In this document: positions 40,405-51,831 of the stretch, piece by piece
Layout of the letters: every line of letters begins with the position of its first letter
Numbering within the stretch: the stretch's first letter is position 1
Assembly (NCBI RefSeq): GCF_015706575.1
Contig: NW_024037062.1
Location: 6,630,811-6,694,810, forward strand
DNA from: Patiria miniata
Taxonomy: Eukaryota; Echinodermata; Asteroidea; Valvatida; Asterinidae
Reading direction: 5' to 3'
DNA: 64,000 bases
Made by a program: the position numbers and the translations under genes
Notes under the pieces: generated by a model
The model's input: only the letters and a program-made list of their open reading frames with translations
The model's database searches: none
What the model was told of the DNA's origin: nothing

Positions 40405-40570
40405 TATTATATTCACTGTGTGGACTTCCAAACAAAAGAGGTCCACATAAACTATGTAGCAGCGACGTTGTGTGGATTTATCCACGTCCACACAATGTTT
40501 TCCCCTCTCTGGAAAACAGGTTTAGAGGCATTTTTGGGTAAGGTTTATCCGTGGCAAAATGAAGAGAAAC
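40405..40570. repeat. CACTGTGTGGACTTCC repeat, copy 2
   Basis: Matches 26230-26400 in order: CACTGTGTGGACTTCC, GTCCACATAAAC, CGTCCACACAATG and CTCTCTGGAAAACAGGTTTA. Confidence 0.55.
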
Positions 40571-40773
40571 ACCAAAGGGAATCATAGAAAACAAATTGGG
40601 TTGAAAAAAATTTCACAGTGTGAGTTAAATTAGTTTTTTTTTCACAGGTTTTTCTTAACTACGCGAAAACAAAGGAATGTCTGCGCACTACGTATGTAAC
40701 GCAAACAAGTCAGAGTAAACAGTGTTTATGAAATTACATTGGTGAAAGGGCAAACTGAGCGATGTGACTATAC

Positions 40774-40994
40774 CTTCATTGGTGAACATGATCCATCATT
40801 AGTGACGTCAGTCCAATCTACGCCATCATCGCTGAAGGCTACTTTGAAGTCTGTCACCCATTGGTCAAAGTTACCATAGATGTAATCCCCGCGCCCCTGG
40901 GTGATAACGTCAGTGATGATGACACTACCGAGGTCGACTTGGACCCATGGATTGGGGTCACGGTAATTACACCAGGCTGCGGACCCTCTTGTGG
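40774..40994 (-). CDS. F5/8 type C domain, C-terminal-half exon, copy 2
   Basis: The - strand encodes TRGSAAWCNYRDPNPWVQVD, then LGSVIITDVITQGRGDY and WVTDFKVAFSDDGVDWTDV, ending SPMK at donor GTATAG. The acceptor is TTACTCTGCAG. The exon starts with 2 nt of a split codon and ends in phase 0, as in copy 1. It is fully open over 73 codons. With 41751-41885 it forms about two thirds of a discoidin domain, a secreted or extracellular binding module. No C-terminal exon is found to the left before the gap at 35328. Confidence 0.82.
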
Positions 40995-41220
40995 CTGCAG
41001 AGTAAGCAGATAATCAAACCTGCTAAGCATAAAATTCCGCTTAGCAAATGTATGCACTAAAAACTGAGAACCTGCCACAAGCCTTACACCAGGCTACACT
41101 TGCAAAGCGGATAATAAGGAGAAAGCATCGCATGGCTAATTCATGCTCATCAACAAACGGGAGGAAAACAGTCACAAGCAATGCACATACTTTTTGGTGG
41201 TAACACTTCTTCCCTTTATG

Positions 41221-41518
41221 CATGGACGTCGCCAGGATTTTTTCTAGAGGGGGCAAAAATTCTTTTTTTGCAAAAAAATTCTTGTATTTATCAACACATT
41301 CTCGATTTATCAGTTTTAGAGGGGGGCAGGGACATTTTGCCCCCCCCCCCTCAACTCATTAAATTTACACCACTTTGTCTTCGCGCCTCTTTTTCTTTTC
41401 TTTTTTTTTCATTTTTTTTTCTTCATTTTTTTTTTTTTTTTTTTGCATGGGCGTCGCGAGTGGGGGGGGGGGGGGGGAGGCAAGTGCCCCCTTGCCCCCC
41501 CCCCTCGCGACGCCCATG
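41221..41518. mobile_element. hAT-like MITE with internal extra terminal repeat
   Basis: The left end is CATGGACGTCGCCAGG and the right end TCGCGACGCCCATG. An exact 8-bp duplication, CCTTTATG, is at 41213-41220 and 41519-41526. A third end-like copy, GCATGGGCGTCGCGAG at 41445, makes an inner hairpin with the right end around G- and C-runs. The element is inside the F5/8C intron of copy 2 and absent from the matching place in copy 1 (near 12456), so it inserted after the paralogues separated. Confidence 0.8.
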
Positions 41519-41750
41519 CCTTTATGTGATTTAGAAGTTGTGCTGAGCGCCTGTATGGGTGTCAACCAATGAGGAACTTACGCGACTTGTGAAAGCTGTG
41601 AAACTTTCTGACCACAAAATGTGTTATGATAACATTGATAAAAAATGATAAAAAGTCTTATTTTTTGGTGTGCATTTTTGTCACCTTTAACGAATTATTT
41701 AGTTTGAGTTGCTTTATTCTTTATCCCATGTTGAACAAAAATAAAATTAC

Positions 41751-41885
41751 CTTCAAGGTTAAGCCGAGCCCTGGTGGGTCCGAAATGGGCCCAGTTCCTC
41801 CACATTGACGACACAGTGATGCTTGCATCTGGGATGCGTCCATCTTCCATCCCTAAGGGTCCTACGTCAGAGCACTCCAAAATAT
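41751..41885 (-). CDS. F5/8 type C domain, N-terminal-half exon, copy 2
   Basis: The - strand reads ILECSDVGPLGMEDGRIPDA, then SITVSSMWRNWAHFGPTRAR and LNLE. The acceptor is TTCTCCGACAG and the donor GTAATT. It is 135 nt with 2-nt start and 1-nt end phases, identical to 12720-12854. The 756-bp intron to 40994 contains the hAT-like MITE. LGMEDGRIPDASIT is the classic opening of invertebrate discoidin domains. Confidence 0.82.
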
Positions 41886-42149
41886 CTGTCGGAGAAGAGG
41901 GAAAAAATCAATGAGGGTGGGAGGCGGTTTATTAAAACAATCACAACCATTTTTATTGATATGACGGCGGATTCCACCTTCTCCTGATCTTTGAAACGTG
42001 ATATGAGACTTGATCACTTTATAATCCAATGTATTACATGAAAAGGAAACTACCAGAAAGGCCTTGGCAATATTGCATTCTAAGATACTTATAAAAAACA
42101 ATAGTGGCTTCTGTGGCCCAAAATGTTTGAAACAACACTAATATTTGTC

Positions 42150-42475
42150 TTATTATTGAACACCACGACTGAATCACCCCCTTTATCGGTACCTCCATGT
42201 CTCATATCGTTTGAATATTTTTACTGCTTCCAAATATCATCGCTCCCTGTCACTTTCCAATCAGGAAGATATACATGAATGTACACACTATGAGGTCTCA
42301 GCAACTCTCTTGTTGGCCCCATTCTACTGGCCTTGCATAAAGTGTGAAATCATCGTTCAAATAATCCACGAAAGAGAAAAATTATTAAATTCATATTTAT
42401 TAACCTATCAAGAATACTGGCAAGCAATGACACAGAAAGCACTGGATGACTGTGTTCCTTTGGGTATATTCCGGC
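42150..42475. repeat. Diverged copy of the 56-60 kb repeat
   Basis: ATCACCCCCTTTATCGGTAC, TCTCATATCGTTTGAATATT and CACACTATGAGGTCTCAG match 56228-56370 and 58475-58610. It runs directly into the tandem duplication, whose first ~130 bp also belong to this repeat. Confidence 0.65.
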
Positions 42476-45400
42476 GGTTAATGTATTATTAATGACATAA
42501 CATAACATACAGAAAGGCTTCAGTGACCACGCTTTTAGTGAACACATTTGTCCTTGAGTACGGCAGCCTTTATTTGGGGGATCCGGCACCACCCGGTCAC
42601 CGTTTTAGAATCGTACGAGCTTTTCTTTCTTCTTCCGGACGATAATTCTCGGCCACTTTTCTTCAAACCGTTCACAGCAGGAACTTGAAACTTGGAATGA
42701 AAATCAAAACTGATACAAAGGTCACGTCATCATGACATCATCTGGTATCAATTACAAAAGCGTCATTTTTAACTCATTGACAAAATAAACAATCACGTTA
42801 ATATAGGTTTTCCCGGGCAATATTCCCAAGTATTCATTCATTCATTGTAACGTCTGTGTCATTCAATTTTGATTAAAGTTAAAAGATCACGCATATCGTC
42901 ATTCGACCATCAAAAAGAATCATTCATTTTCACTATCCCAGCAATATGTCGTCTTTTCGCTTCACTAAATTAAAAGTATCGTCTTGTTCATTCAATTTCA
43001 TCTGAACTAGCAGTAAGGGGTTGATCGGAAATTCCTTTTTTTTTTTTATTAATGGGCAAACATATGTTACATTTTGTCAAGCATCTGTTTACTTCCTGCA
43101 TGTCCGTATTCCTTTAAAATTCTAAATTATCTCAGCATAAATTACAGGTTTTCCCGGCCAATTTCCTGAAATGCTCATTCACTTCTGAAAATCGGTCGTT
43201 CATTTTCGTCTAAATTTGAGAATCGCTCGGAACACTCGTTTCATTTTCGCTACCAGAACAGTCGATTCCATTTCAGTTCAATCAATTAAGTGATTGAGCA
43301 GCACCTTTCGTTTATGTCCATTCAGATTCGTTTACAAGACTTCTATTTCGCTTTAAGAAGGCGATTTCAAACATTGACCATTCTATTTCACTTTTAGTTT
43401 AATGACATCGGCACCAGATACAATTGGTGGTTTCTTTTTCATTAACCGTCAATCAAATTAGCTGTACCTGAAATCAATTTAGAAAAGGTATGCTTGCGTG
43501 AATGAATGCACATGTAACGTTATTGGCAGTCTGTTTCTCAAAACCGAATGTATGGACAGTAAAAACGATTGAACTTTCGTTGAACTGAAAAGGGATGAAT
43601 AAAGACATGCATTCAAATTCAGACGAAAAGGAAAGACCGATTTTCAGAAGTGAATGAACATTTCAGAAAATTGGCCGGAAAAACCTATACTTTTGATTCC
43701 GGATCATAAAGACGCTTGATCTTTACTTTCTGTGCTACCGAAAAGTGCAATGAGAAATGAATATAATAACTTGAATACGAAAACATCTTCCTACAATCAA
43801 ACACAATTGATTATACATAAATGTTTAACGTGGGATGTAAAACACAATCAATACCATGATGACATCACTACTTGAAAGACCACCCTCTAACAGCAAGTGA
43901 AATAAAAGATTTCTTTTTAACTATAGGTTTTCCCGGCAAACGTTCAGAAGTTAATGAACATTTTAGGAAATTGGCCGGGAAAACCTATATTTGCTAACTT
44001 GTACCATATGGAGTCTTAAGACGACCACAACTATTTGGCGAAGTTTCCGAATTTTCACACGTTATTTACGTTAGGCATCCTAAAGCTATATAAACTAAAC
44101 CAGATAAATCCTAAACCAGATAAGGCGTAAAATATACGTACACCTTCACGTCCGGGTAATTGTTGTATTAGGGGGAAGTTCTTTTCATATGATCTTGCAT
44201 ATGTATTTCTTCTTAAGTAAATCAACATTCATTGTGCACATGTTTTGACTTTCGACAGAACATGTATACACATGCTGTGAACATGTACATGTACATTTGT
44301 ACTTGTATGAGTACTGTGCAGAATGTTCGCGCCATAGAGTTATATTAAAAACAAACTAGAGAGCGCACTCATCACTTGACCCCGTGCTGGCAAGGACATT
44401 TTGTAAGTGGGCAAAGCACATGCGCACAACACATAACGTTCGGCAAAACAGCACGGCGGTTAATGTATTATTAATGACATAACATAACATACAGAAAGGC
44501 TTCAGTGACCACGCTTTTAGTGAACATATTTGTCCTTGAGTACGGCAGCCTTTATTTGGGGGATCCGGCACCACCCGGTCACCGTTTTAGAATCGTACGA
44601 GCTTTTCTTTCTTCTTCCGGACGATAATTCTCGGCCACTTTTCTTCAAACCGTTCACAGCAGGAACTTGAAACTTGGAATGAAAATCAAAACTGATACAA
44701 AGGTCACGTCATCATGACATCATCTGGTATCAATTACAAAAGCGTCATTTTTAACTCATTGACAAAATAAACAATCACGTTAATATAGGTGGTCCCGGGC
44801 AATATTCCCAAGTATTCATTCATTCATTGTAACGTCTGTGTCATTCAATTTTGATTAAAGTTAAAAGATCACGCATATCGTCATTCGACCATCAAAAAGA
44901 ATCATTCATTTTCACTATCCCAGCAATATGTCGTCTTTTCGCTTCACTAAATTAAAAGTATCGTCTTGTTCATTCAATTTCATCTGAACTAGCAGTAAGG
45001 GGTTGATCGGAAATTCCTTTTTTTTTTTATTAATGGGCAAACATATGTTACATTTTGTCAAGCATCTGTTTACTTCCTGCATGTCCGTATTCCTTTAAAA
45101 TTCTAAATTATCTCAGCATAAATTACAGGTTTTCCCGGCCAATTTCCTGAAATGCTCATTCACTTCTGAAAATCGGTCGTTCATTTTCGTCTAAATTTGA
45201 GAATCGCTCGGAACACTCGTTTCATTTTCGCTACCAGAACAGTCGATTCCATTTCAGTTCAATCAATTAAGTGATTGAGCAGCACCTTTCGTTTATGTCC
45301 ATTCAGATTCGTTTACAAGACTTCTATTTCGCTTTAAGAAGGCGATTTCAAACATTGACCATTCTATTTCACTTTTAGTTTAATGACATTGGCACCAGAT

Positions 45401-46437
45401 ACAATTGGTGGTTTCTTTTTCATTAACCGTCAATCAAATTAGCTGTACCTGAAATCAATTTAGAAAAGGTATGCTTGCGTGAATGAATGCACATGTAACG
45501 TTATTGGCAGTCTGTTTCTCAAAACCGAATGTATGGACAGTAAAAACGATTGAACTTTCGTTGAACTGAAAAGGGATGAATAAAGACATGCATTCAAATT
45601 CAGACGAAAAGGAAAGACCGATTTTCAGAAGTGAATGAACATTTCAGAAAATTGGCCGGAAAAACCTATACTTTTGATTCCGGATCATAAAGACGCTTGA
45701 TCTTTACTTTCTGTGCTACCGAAAAGTGCAATGAGAAATGAATATAATAACTTGAATACGAAAACATCTTCCTACAATCAAACACAATTGATTATACATA
45801 AATGTTTAACGTGGGATGTAAAACACAATCAATACCATGATGACATCACTACTTGAAAGACCACCCTCTAACAGCAAGTGAAATAAAAGATTTCTTTTTA
45901 ACTATAGGTTTTCCCGGCAAACGTTCAGAAGTTAATGAACATTTTAGGAAATTGGCCGGGAAAACCTATATTTGCTAACTTGTACCATATGGAGTCTTAA
46001 GACGACCACAACTATTTGGCGAAGTTTCCGAATTTTCACACGTTATTTACGTTAGGCATCCTAAAGCTATATAAACTAAACCAGATAAATCCTAAACCAG
46101 ATAAGGCGTAAAATATACGTACACCTTCACGTCCGGGTAATTGTTGTATTAGGGGGAAGTTCTTTTCATATGATCTTGCATATGTATTTCTTCTTAAGTA
46201 AATCAACATTCATTGTGCACATGTTTTGACTTTCGACAGAACATGTATACACATGCTGTGAACATGTACATGTACATTTGTACTTGTATGAGTACTGTGC
46301 AGAATGTTCGCGCCATAGAGTTATATTAAAAACAAACTAGAGAGCGCACTCATCACTTGACCCCGTGCTGGCAAGGACATTTTGTAAGTGGGCAAAGCAC
46401 ATGCGCACAACACATAACGTTCGGCAAAACAGCACGG
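42476..46437. repeat. Near-identical tandem duplication, 2 x ~1,981 bp
   Basis: Unit 1 is about 42476-44456 and unit 2 about 44457-46437. By eye only a handful of bases differ: a T-run length, GTTTTCCC against GTGGTCCC, ACATCGG against ACATTGG, and ACACATT against ACATATT. The breakpoints share CGG at the left edge, the junction and the right edge. The unit holds several GGTTTTCCCGGCC foldbacks and no host exon. Assembly duplication or very recent event. Confidence 0.9.
43145..43692. mobile_element. GGTTTTCCCGGCC foldback element
   Basis: Left arm AGGTTTTCCCGGCCAATTTC with TTCACTTCTGAAAATCGGTC; right arm GACCGATTTTCAGAAGTGAA with AAATTGGCCGGAAAAACC. The arms are about 70 bp. A near-perfect 67-bp palindrome of the same family is at 43924-43990. 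All recur in unit 2 (45126-45673, 45905-45971), and solitary ends occur at 50695, 53030 and 54612. Confidence 0.7.
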
Positions 46438-46900
46438 TAAAACAAGGCATCGTCGGGGGGGGGGGATTGATAAGTGGAACCAACAGTGAAAAAAAATTAC
46501 CCTCCTCTTGAAATATTTGCGTATCTGAACAGAAATTAATCCACATTTGCAGACTTGCTGGATCTTCCTGTGGATTGCGATGGCTTTTTTTTTTTCATTT
46601 TCAATTTTTGACTTTACAGGAATTCCATGACGTCTGTTTGCAGCGCTGGCTGTAATAAAACCTGTTGATCTAGGAGCCTTAACATTCATAAGGTTTTATT
46701 TTTTTCTCAGTGTGCACTTCACTCTGATGCTTTCTATTTTGCCTTTGAATATTCCTGTTTGACATGGTATTTGGAAATGTTACTGATTAACTTGAAAACA
46801 GAAAAACATCAGCCAGATGACTAGTTGCGCCCCCCCCCCGATTAGTTTCATGTTTCCTGGGTCACTTCGTCCATCAGAAATCCTGTTCATATTTGCTATA
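46438..46900. other. No recognisable gene
   Basis: Short G- and T-runs and open frames up to about 120 codons that extend out of the duplicated unit. No domain is recognised. Confidence 0.4.
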
Positions 46901-47275
46901 AGCCCAAAAAAGAAAATATTCGGTCTCTGGTCAGACCGAAGTTCCGGAATTGACGCGAGGACGCGGCATTTTTTTTTTTTGATTTTTTTTTTCTTCAAGC
47001 TTGGATTGTACAGACAAGGTGGGGTACTATTTCGCTTTTTTTGGTGTCCTCATGTACACTGGTGTCCTCCATAATTTGCCTTGGTGCTCTCGATCATTTG
47101 CCTTGGTGCAATTTCCCATTCCTTGGTGCTCTTTGGTAAAAAAAAAAATGAGGAGGTGCGGCAATAGAGGGCGCCGTTGGAGCTACCGCGGAACATTTTG
47201 GAAAAAAAAAATTGACGCGCATGATTAAAATCGACGCGCGCGCTGACCAGAGACCGACTTATTTTTTTTTGGCCT
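46901..47275. mobile_element. MITE, GGCC-A-run family, GGTCTCTGGTCAG ends
   Basis: AGCCCAAAAAAGAAAATATT with CGGTCTCTGGTCAG at the left is answered by CTGACCAGAGACCG and TTATTTTTTTTTGGCC at the right. Inside is GACGCGGCATTTTTTTTTTT, also found in the 34308-34670 element. Confidence 0.65.
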
Positions 47276-48190
47276 AAACCTAGGGAAACCGCAAAGATTT
47301 TCTAATACTGCAGACTGTCGGATAGCTCTACAAACATGAAACAGCCTGAGGGCTGTAAACAGCCAACACCGCGAAAGATACGCATTGCAGTCAATCCTGA
47401 AGTGTGCACATCCGGGTATTTTTTTTGCCCACTTACAAAATGGCGGTGAGGACCACAGGGTGGCACGTCTGCATTGTGCGTGCGGTATAGTGAATGCGCG
47501 CTCTACTTTTTATAATATAACTCTATGGTTCGCGCATTGTTTCGGGGCTGAAGTGGCACGCGTGTTAATGTGGCGCTTCTACTTCTGAAAAAAAATGTTA
47601 GTGATGGAATGGAGAGGGTTTGCACCGATTCTTCTGGATATAGATTGATGTAAAGTCCAACTTGAGTCAAAGTCTACATCAGGAATGTAGTTTGCCCCAG
47701 GAGGAGCTGAGACAAAACACTCAGTAGGGAGTCCATTGGTTTGGGGCCGAGTAACTATAACCACGCAACAATTAGTCAATTTCAAACCGTGCTAATAAGT
47801 ATCCTGATATCCAGAGGAATACTGACTCTTTTTATCAAAAACATTAATTCAGAACTTTCCATTCATTTAGATGAACAAAGAATGAATTTTCAACTTTAGC
47901 TTTCCATATATCGACCGATTGCGCCTAACATTACCGTGCGCCGCCACTTTTCTAATTGATAAATCCTAGCTGTTTTTGTCAGAACTTTATTAATAGAAAT
48001 GGTACAGACTACTAGTACACACACGTACCCAGAAATTCACACTATTATTGAAACAGTGGTACCAAAAGAAATGATAAAAAGCTATCCGCACCTTTCCGCA
48101 AGCATTTTTAAAGGTCGGGTACAGAGGCAAAACGAGAACATTTAGTAAAAACGATCGCGATGTTTTTTTGTGTAGCGGCAACTAGACTGA
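47276..48190. other. No recognisable gene
   Basis: Short open frames only and no domain recognised. Confidence 0.35.
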
Positions 48191-48196
48191 CAGTCT

Positions 48197-49225
48197 TATG
48201 GTGGCCCTGAAGGGACATCGCATATCGCAAACGTGTGCGCATACGTATGCGATGTCGCGAAATTTATCGCGAATGTGTGCGCACACGTATGCAATGTCGT
48301 GAAACAATTCGCGAATATGTGCGCACACGTATGCGATGTCGCGAAATTTATCGCGAATATGTGCGCACACGTATGCGATGTCGCGAAATTTATCGCGAAT
48401 ATATGCGCACACGTATGCGATGTCGTGAAATTTATCGCGAATATGTGCGCACACGTATGCGAATTTGTTTGCAATGTCGTGAATTTTATTGCATACCTTG
48501 TCGCATACCTTTCAGTAAAATTCCTAATGAACTGGGGAGTTGTAGCAGCTAGTCTGGAATCTAGACGTACTGTTAGATATAAATAGGGTCTGACTAATAA
48601 ACCTGTCGAGCGCAAACTTGCTACTTGCCCAACTTTGAAATTTGCGCGCGCAAGTTTGAAACTCACGTGGTGTCATATTTCAGCCAATAAATTTGCGCAC
48701 GCAAATTTAAATTGCCGTGATTTGCAGGTGTTGCGATCAATTTGTACTTGAACTGCACGTTCTATTAATGATAAATGAACTGCTGCGAACTGCTAATAAT
48801 ACCACCTAGATAAAATTACTTGATCTTCCCAGTAGATGGATGAAATGGATTATGCAATAAAAATTCAAATTTATAAAACTATGTTGGGTACATTTTGTTT
48901 TAAAGGGGTGTTATAGGTCAGCAGCACTCCCTTTTGTGCACTTTTAGAGTGGAAAATGGAGACTCCTGATTAGGGCCTTAATTAACAGCTAATTAACGAC
49001 ATCGCATACGTATGCGCACATATTTGCGATAAATTTCACGACATCGCATACGTGTGCGCACATATTCGCGATAAATTTCACGACATCGCATACGTGTGCG
49101 CACATATTCGCGATAAATTTCACGACATTGCATACGTGGGCGCACATATTCGCGATAAATTTTGCGACATCGCACACGTGTGCGCACACGTTTGCGATAT
49201 GCGATGTCCCTTCAGGGCCACCATA
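48197..49225. mobile_element. 1.03-kb foldback with inverted 42-bp repeat arrays
   Basis: The ends TATGGTGGCCCTGAAGGGAC and GTCCCTTCAGGGCCACCATA are exact inverses, flanked by the 6-bp repeat CAGTCT (48191-48196, 49226-49231). Inside each end is an array of a 42-bp unit containing GTGCGCACACGTATGCG and TCGCGA, with about six units at the left (48228-48500) and five at the right (48993-49205) in opposite orientation. About 450 bp of AT-rich core separates them. Because 42 is a multiple of three, open frames run through the arrays on both strands; these are not genes. No transposase is seen and the superfamily is unknown. Confidence 0.85.
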
Positions 49226-50460
49226 CAGTCTACTACTGCATGTTATTGTACGCATTGGTCCATTGCCAGACTTACATGTAGTCTCGCACGCGATAACAGT
49301 AATAACCCGTGCACACTTATTCCGTGTTGCTGCGTTGTGTGGAGCGGGATCGGAACTATACTTTGCTCGTGCCCAACGGAGGGCCGTCTGGCATTGTCTG
49401 GTCGCATCGCGGTGTTTGCTCGGCGCACACCTGGACAGTTCGAAGGTCCGGGGGTGAATCGTAACTTTTTTGTTATCAGTGGTAAAAACCTGATTCAAAA
49501 ATCAAGTCATTGTTTATTTAATGAGAATTCCTTTGATATCAAACATTTCGAAAGGTTTGAAACATTTATATTTATGGAACATGTTGAAAGTAAATACAGC
49601 AATTCTTACAGGATTGAAATTCCAAATTTAGCAATTTAAATGGTTGTATCTCTAAAGTAGAAACACCTATCAAGCTGATTCAAACACCATTGATTTTATT
49701 GTGTAATGTTGTTTTCAGTGATACACAAATGAATGATATTTCTTTGAAAAACCAAATGAAATTCAATGGAACCCCTGCACTCAGTAAGGACAAAATTAAA
49801 ATGTTGAGAGGGCGAAAGCACGAGGCAATGACGGGCGACGGAAGGAGCGACGTTCAGGCACAAAAATCTGCAAGATAAAAAGGACGACGCGACGGGCACG
49901 ACGTGATGATGCAACGGTGCAGTCGTGCCGTCGCCTCGAGCAGTGGCCGGAGTCGCGTGTTGAAGAGGCGATGCACTGTGTCATCAATAGTACACCATAG
50001 GTTAGAATCTCCGTGATTCTTCAAATGTTCGATTTGTTTCCCGAACGCAGCTTCAAAGAATATGATGTCCTTAAAGGAATATAGAACGCTTGAATAGCAT
50101 TTAGGGGCACTGAATATTCCTTAACAAAAGCCTTTTGTTTTGCGCTCGTTTCTTGTAAACAAAGCGTGATGTCATTAGGTCTTAGGCATAATTATTACAA
50201 TCCGCTCCGTTCACAAGTACCCCCTCACCGGCAAAGAGAGTACAGTTGGGGGTGACCGACTGATATGCCATCTTGCCTGAATGCAATTAATTTTATGCGA
50301 AGCGCGACCTCTGCGTGTAAATAGAACAATTCCCTTGGTGTACGTGCGTCACACACAAGGAACAGTGCGCGTCAACCAGTGAAATGTCCCGCCCATGGGA
50401 CGTCGTTGCTAGGTAAAAGGGCGCCCTCTTTTGGTAGCGCACGGAGCTCATAGGCCTATT
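49226..50460. other. No recognisable gene
   Basis: A frame continuing from the right array to 49639 has no domain. GACGGGCGACGG/GGACGACGCGACGGGCACGA-like text at 49830-49935 resembles the GACGCACGAC repeats at 63.8-64.0 kb. Confidence 0.35.
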
Positions 50461-50479
50461 CTCAACATGACAGTTGAAG

Positions 50480-50690
50480 TAATCATGTCACTTGGTGGTC
50501 GGTCGGTCTGTCTGTCTGTCGGGCTGTCGGGCTGTCCGTCCCCAAAAATTGACCAAAAATAAATGACTAATTTACCAAATGCCGTGGTCATACATGCACT
50601 TTTGCTGACAGTTTTCGGAACAGCGATTATGTTCGATCGATGCGCATGCGCGTTTATTTCCACAAACGAGGGATGATTTACGTCACACCT
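50480..50690. repeat. GGTCGGTCGGTCTG repeat, copy 1
   Basis: GGTGGTCGGTCGGTCTGTCT, CCCCAAAAATTGACCAAAAA and GATCGATGCGCATGCGCG recur in inverted orientation at 62240-62435. Confidence 0.55.
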
Positions 50691-50963
50691 ACTGCAGGTT
50701 TTCCAGGCCAATTTCCGATTTGTTTTTATCAATTTCGTGTGAGTTTTGCACATGTGGTCAAATTGGGGTTGATTTTTCATTTGGGGGGCATTCAATTTCG
50801 TTTTAAGGCATCCAAAATTTGGCACTGAATGTTCATTTTCGTTTTGGGGCATTCTCTTTCGTTTTGGTACATTCAAGACTTACTTTGTAGCATTCTTAAA
50901 TTAAGTCTTTGCAACCTTTTGCCGTTTGACACATTCAAATTAGCGAACGTCGGTGGGCTTATA

Positions 50964-51831
50964 AATCCCGGTACATACCGTTTTGGATTTCCTTTAAAAC
51001 AAAAACCGTAAACCAACCACTGACCGTTTTATCGTTTTACAAATTTGTAAAACGGTCAAACGGTATTAAGATAAATAAGGTTATTCCGTTTGATCAGTTA
51101 AGTAAAATTCATTACAGCATAACAATCAATGATTTTATATTACAGTTTTACACAAATAACTTTAAAAAAACAGCAAAGCGGTCAGTATTGAATGCAGACT
51201 GTTTTTTTTTTATATTTCAGTGTCATAGTTAACTTCACAGTCCGTGGTGCATTTTTTTGTGGCGGTGGGCAAGGGGGTGGAGCTAGGGGGACCATGCCGT
51301 GCATGAAGAAGTGTTACTGTATGGTTATTGGCATAATTAATGCGTGGTGTGATTCTTGGCATTACCCTGAAGGCCCCACCTACGGTGCTTAAAGAGCTGC
51401 AAGCAAAAATGGCGCTGAAAATTTCAAGGAGGACATTTCACAATGGATACAGGATGGTAAGACGTGTGAAGAAGTTGCAGATATGTTGAAGGAATATCGG
51501 CGCGGCTCTTCAATAGCCAATATTCGCAAATTCTGTCGTGAGAACGACATAAACTTAATATAAGGAGGGCAATTTCCCCGGCAGTGACTCGATCCCAAGG
51601 ACACATTAACATTCCAAGGTGCCTTGCTTAATCAAAAAATGGTCGACAAGATTATTGACCGTTTTGTCATTGTCACGTTAGTGTAAAACAGCACTCTAAA
51701 AATAAAGCAACTAACCGTTTATCGTTTTGTACAATTAAAAACAACAACAAAAAGGTAGTTTTTTCGGTGATTTAACACCGTTTGACCGTTTGACTAAACT
51801 GTAAAACGACAAAACGGTATGTTCCGGGATT
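50964..51831. mobile_element. 868-bp DNA transposon-like element, 6-bp target duplication
   Basis: The left end AATCCCGGTACATACCGTTT is inverted as AAACGGTATGTTCCGGGATT at the right. The 6-bp CTTATA at 50958-50963 and 51832-51837 flanks it exactly. Subterminal motifs CCGTTTTATCGTTTTAC and CCGTTTGACCGTTTGAC recur near both ends and look like binding sites for a cognate protein. A short frame at 51391-51563 encodes a helix-turn-helix-like segment. It may be an internally deleted derivative of a larger transposon. Confidence 0.75.
51391..51563 (+). pseudogene. Helix-turn-helix-like fragment inside the 868-bp element
   Basis: The frame opens after a stop at 51388-51390 and ends at TAA 51561-51563. 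It reads RAASKNGAENFKED, then ISQWIQDGKTCEEVADMLKE and YRRGSSIANIRKFCRENDIN. The G-x-T-x-x-E-V-A-x-x-L followed by S-x-x-N-I-R-K-F-C resembles N-terminal DNA-binding segments in invertebrate transposon or integrase-like proteins; this is inference without a search. An AG (TTAAAG) just upstream could act as an acceptor. There is no catalytic domain, so I call it a remnant. Confidence 0.4.

Noticed and set aside
42478-46437. LTR-like direct repeats of a retroelement
   Set aside because: The copies are directly adjacent with no internal coding region, and the ends show only CGG microhomology; a simple tandem duplication fits better.
48210-49205. CRISPR-like spaced repeats
   Set aside because: Tandem minisatellite without unique spacers, in a eukaryotic sequence with introns; same for 26.8, 29.3 and 30.3 kb arrays.
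48182-49639. Repetitive open frames (MCAHVCDVAKFIAN-type repeats) on both strands
   Set aside because: They arise because the 42-bp repeat is a multiple of three; the arrays are inverted arms of a mobile element.
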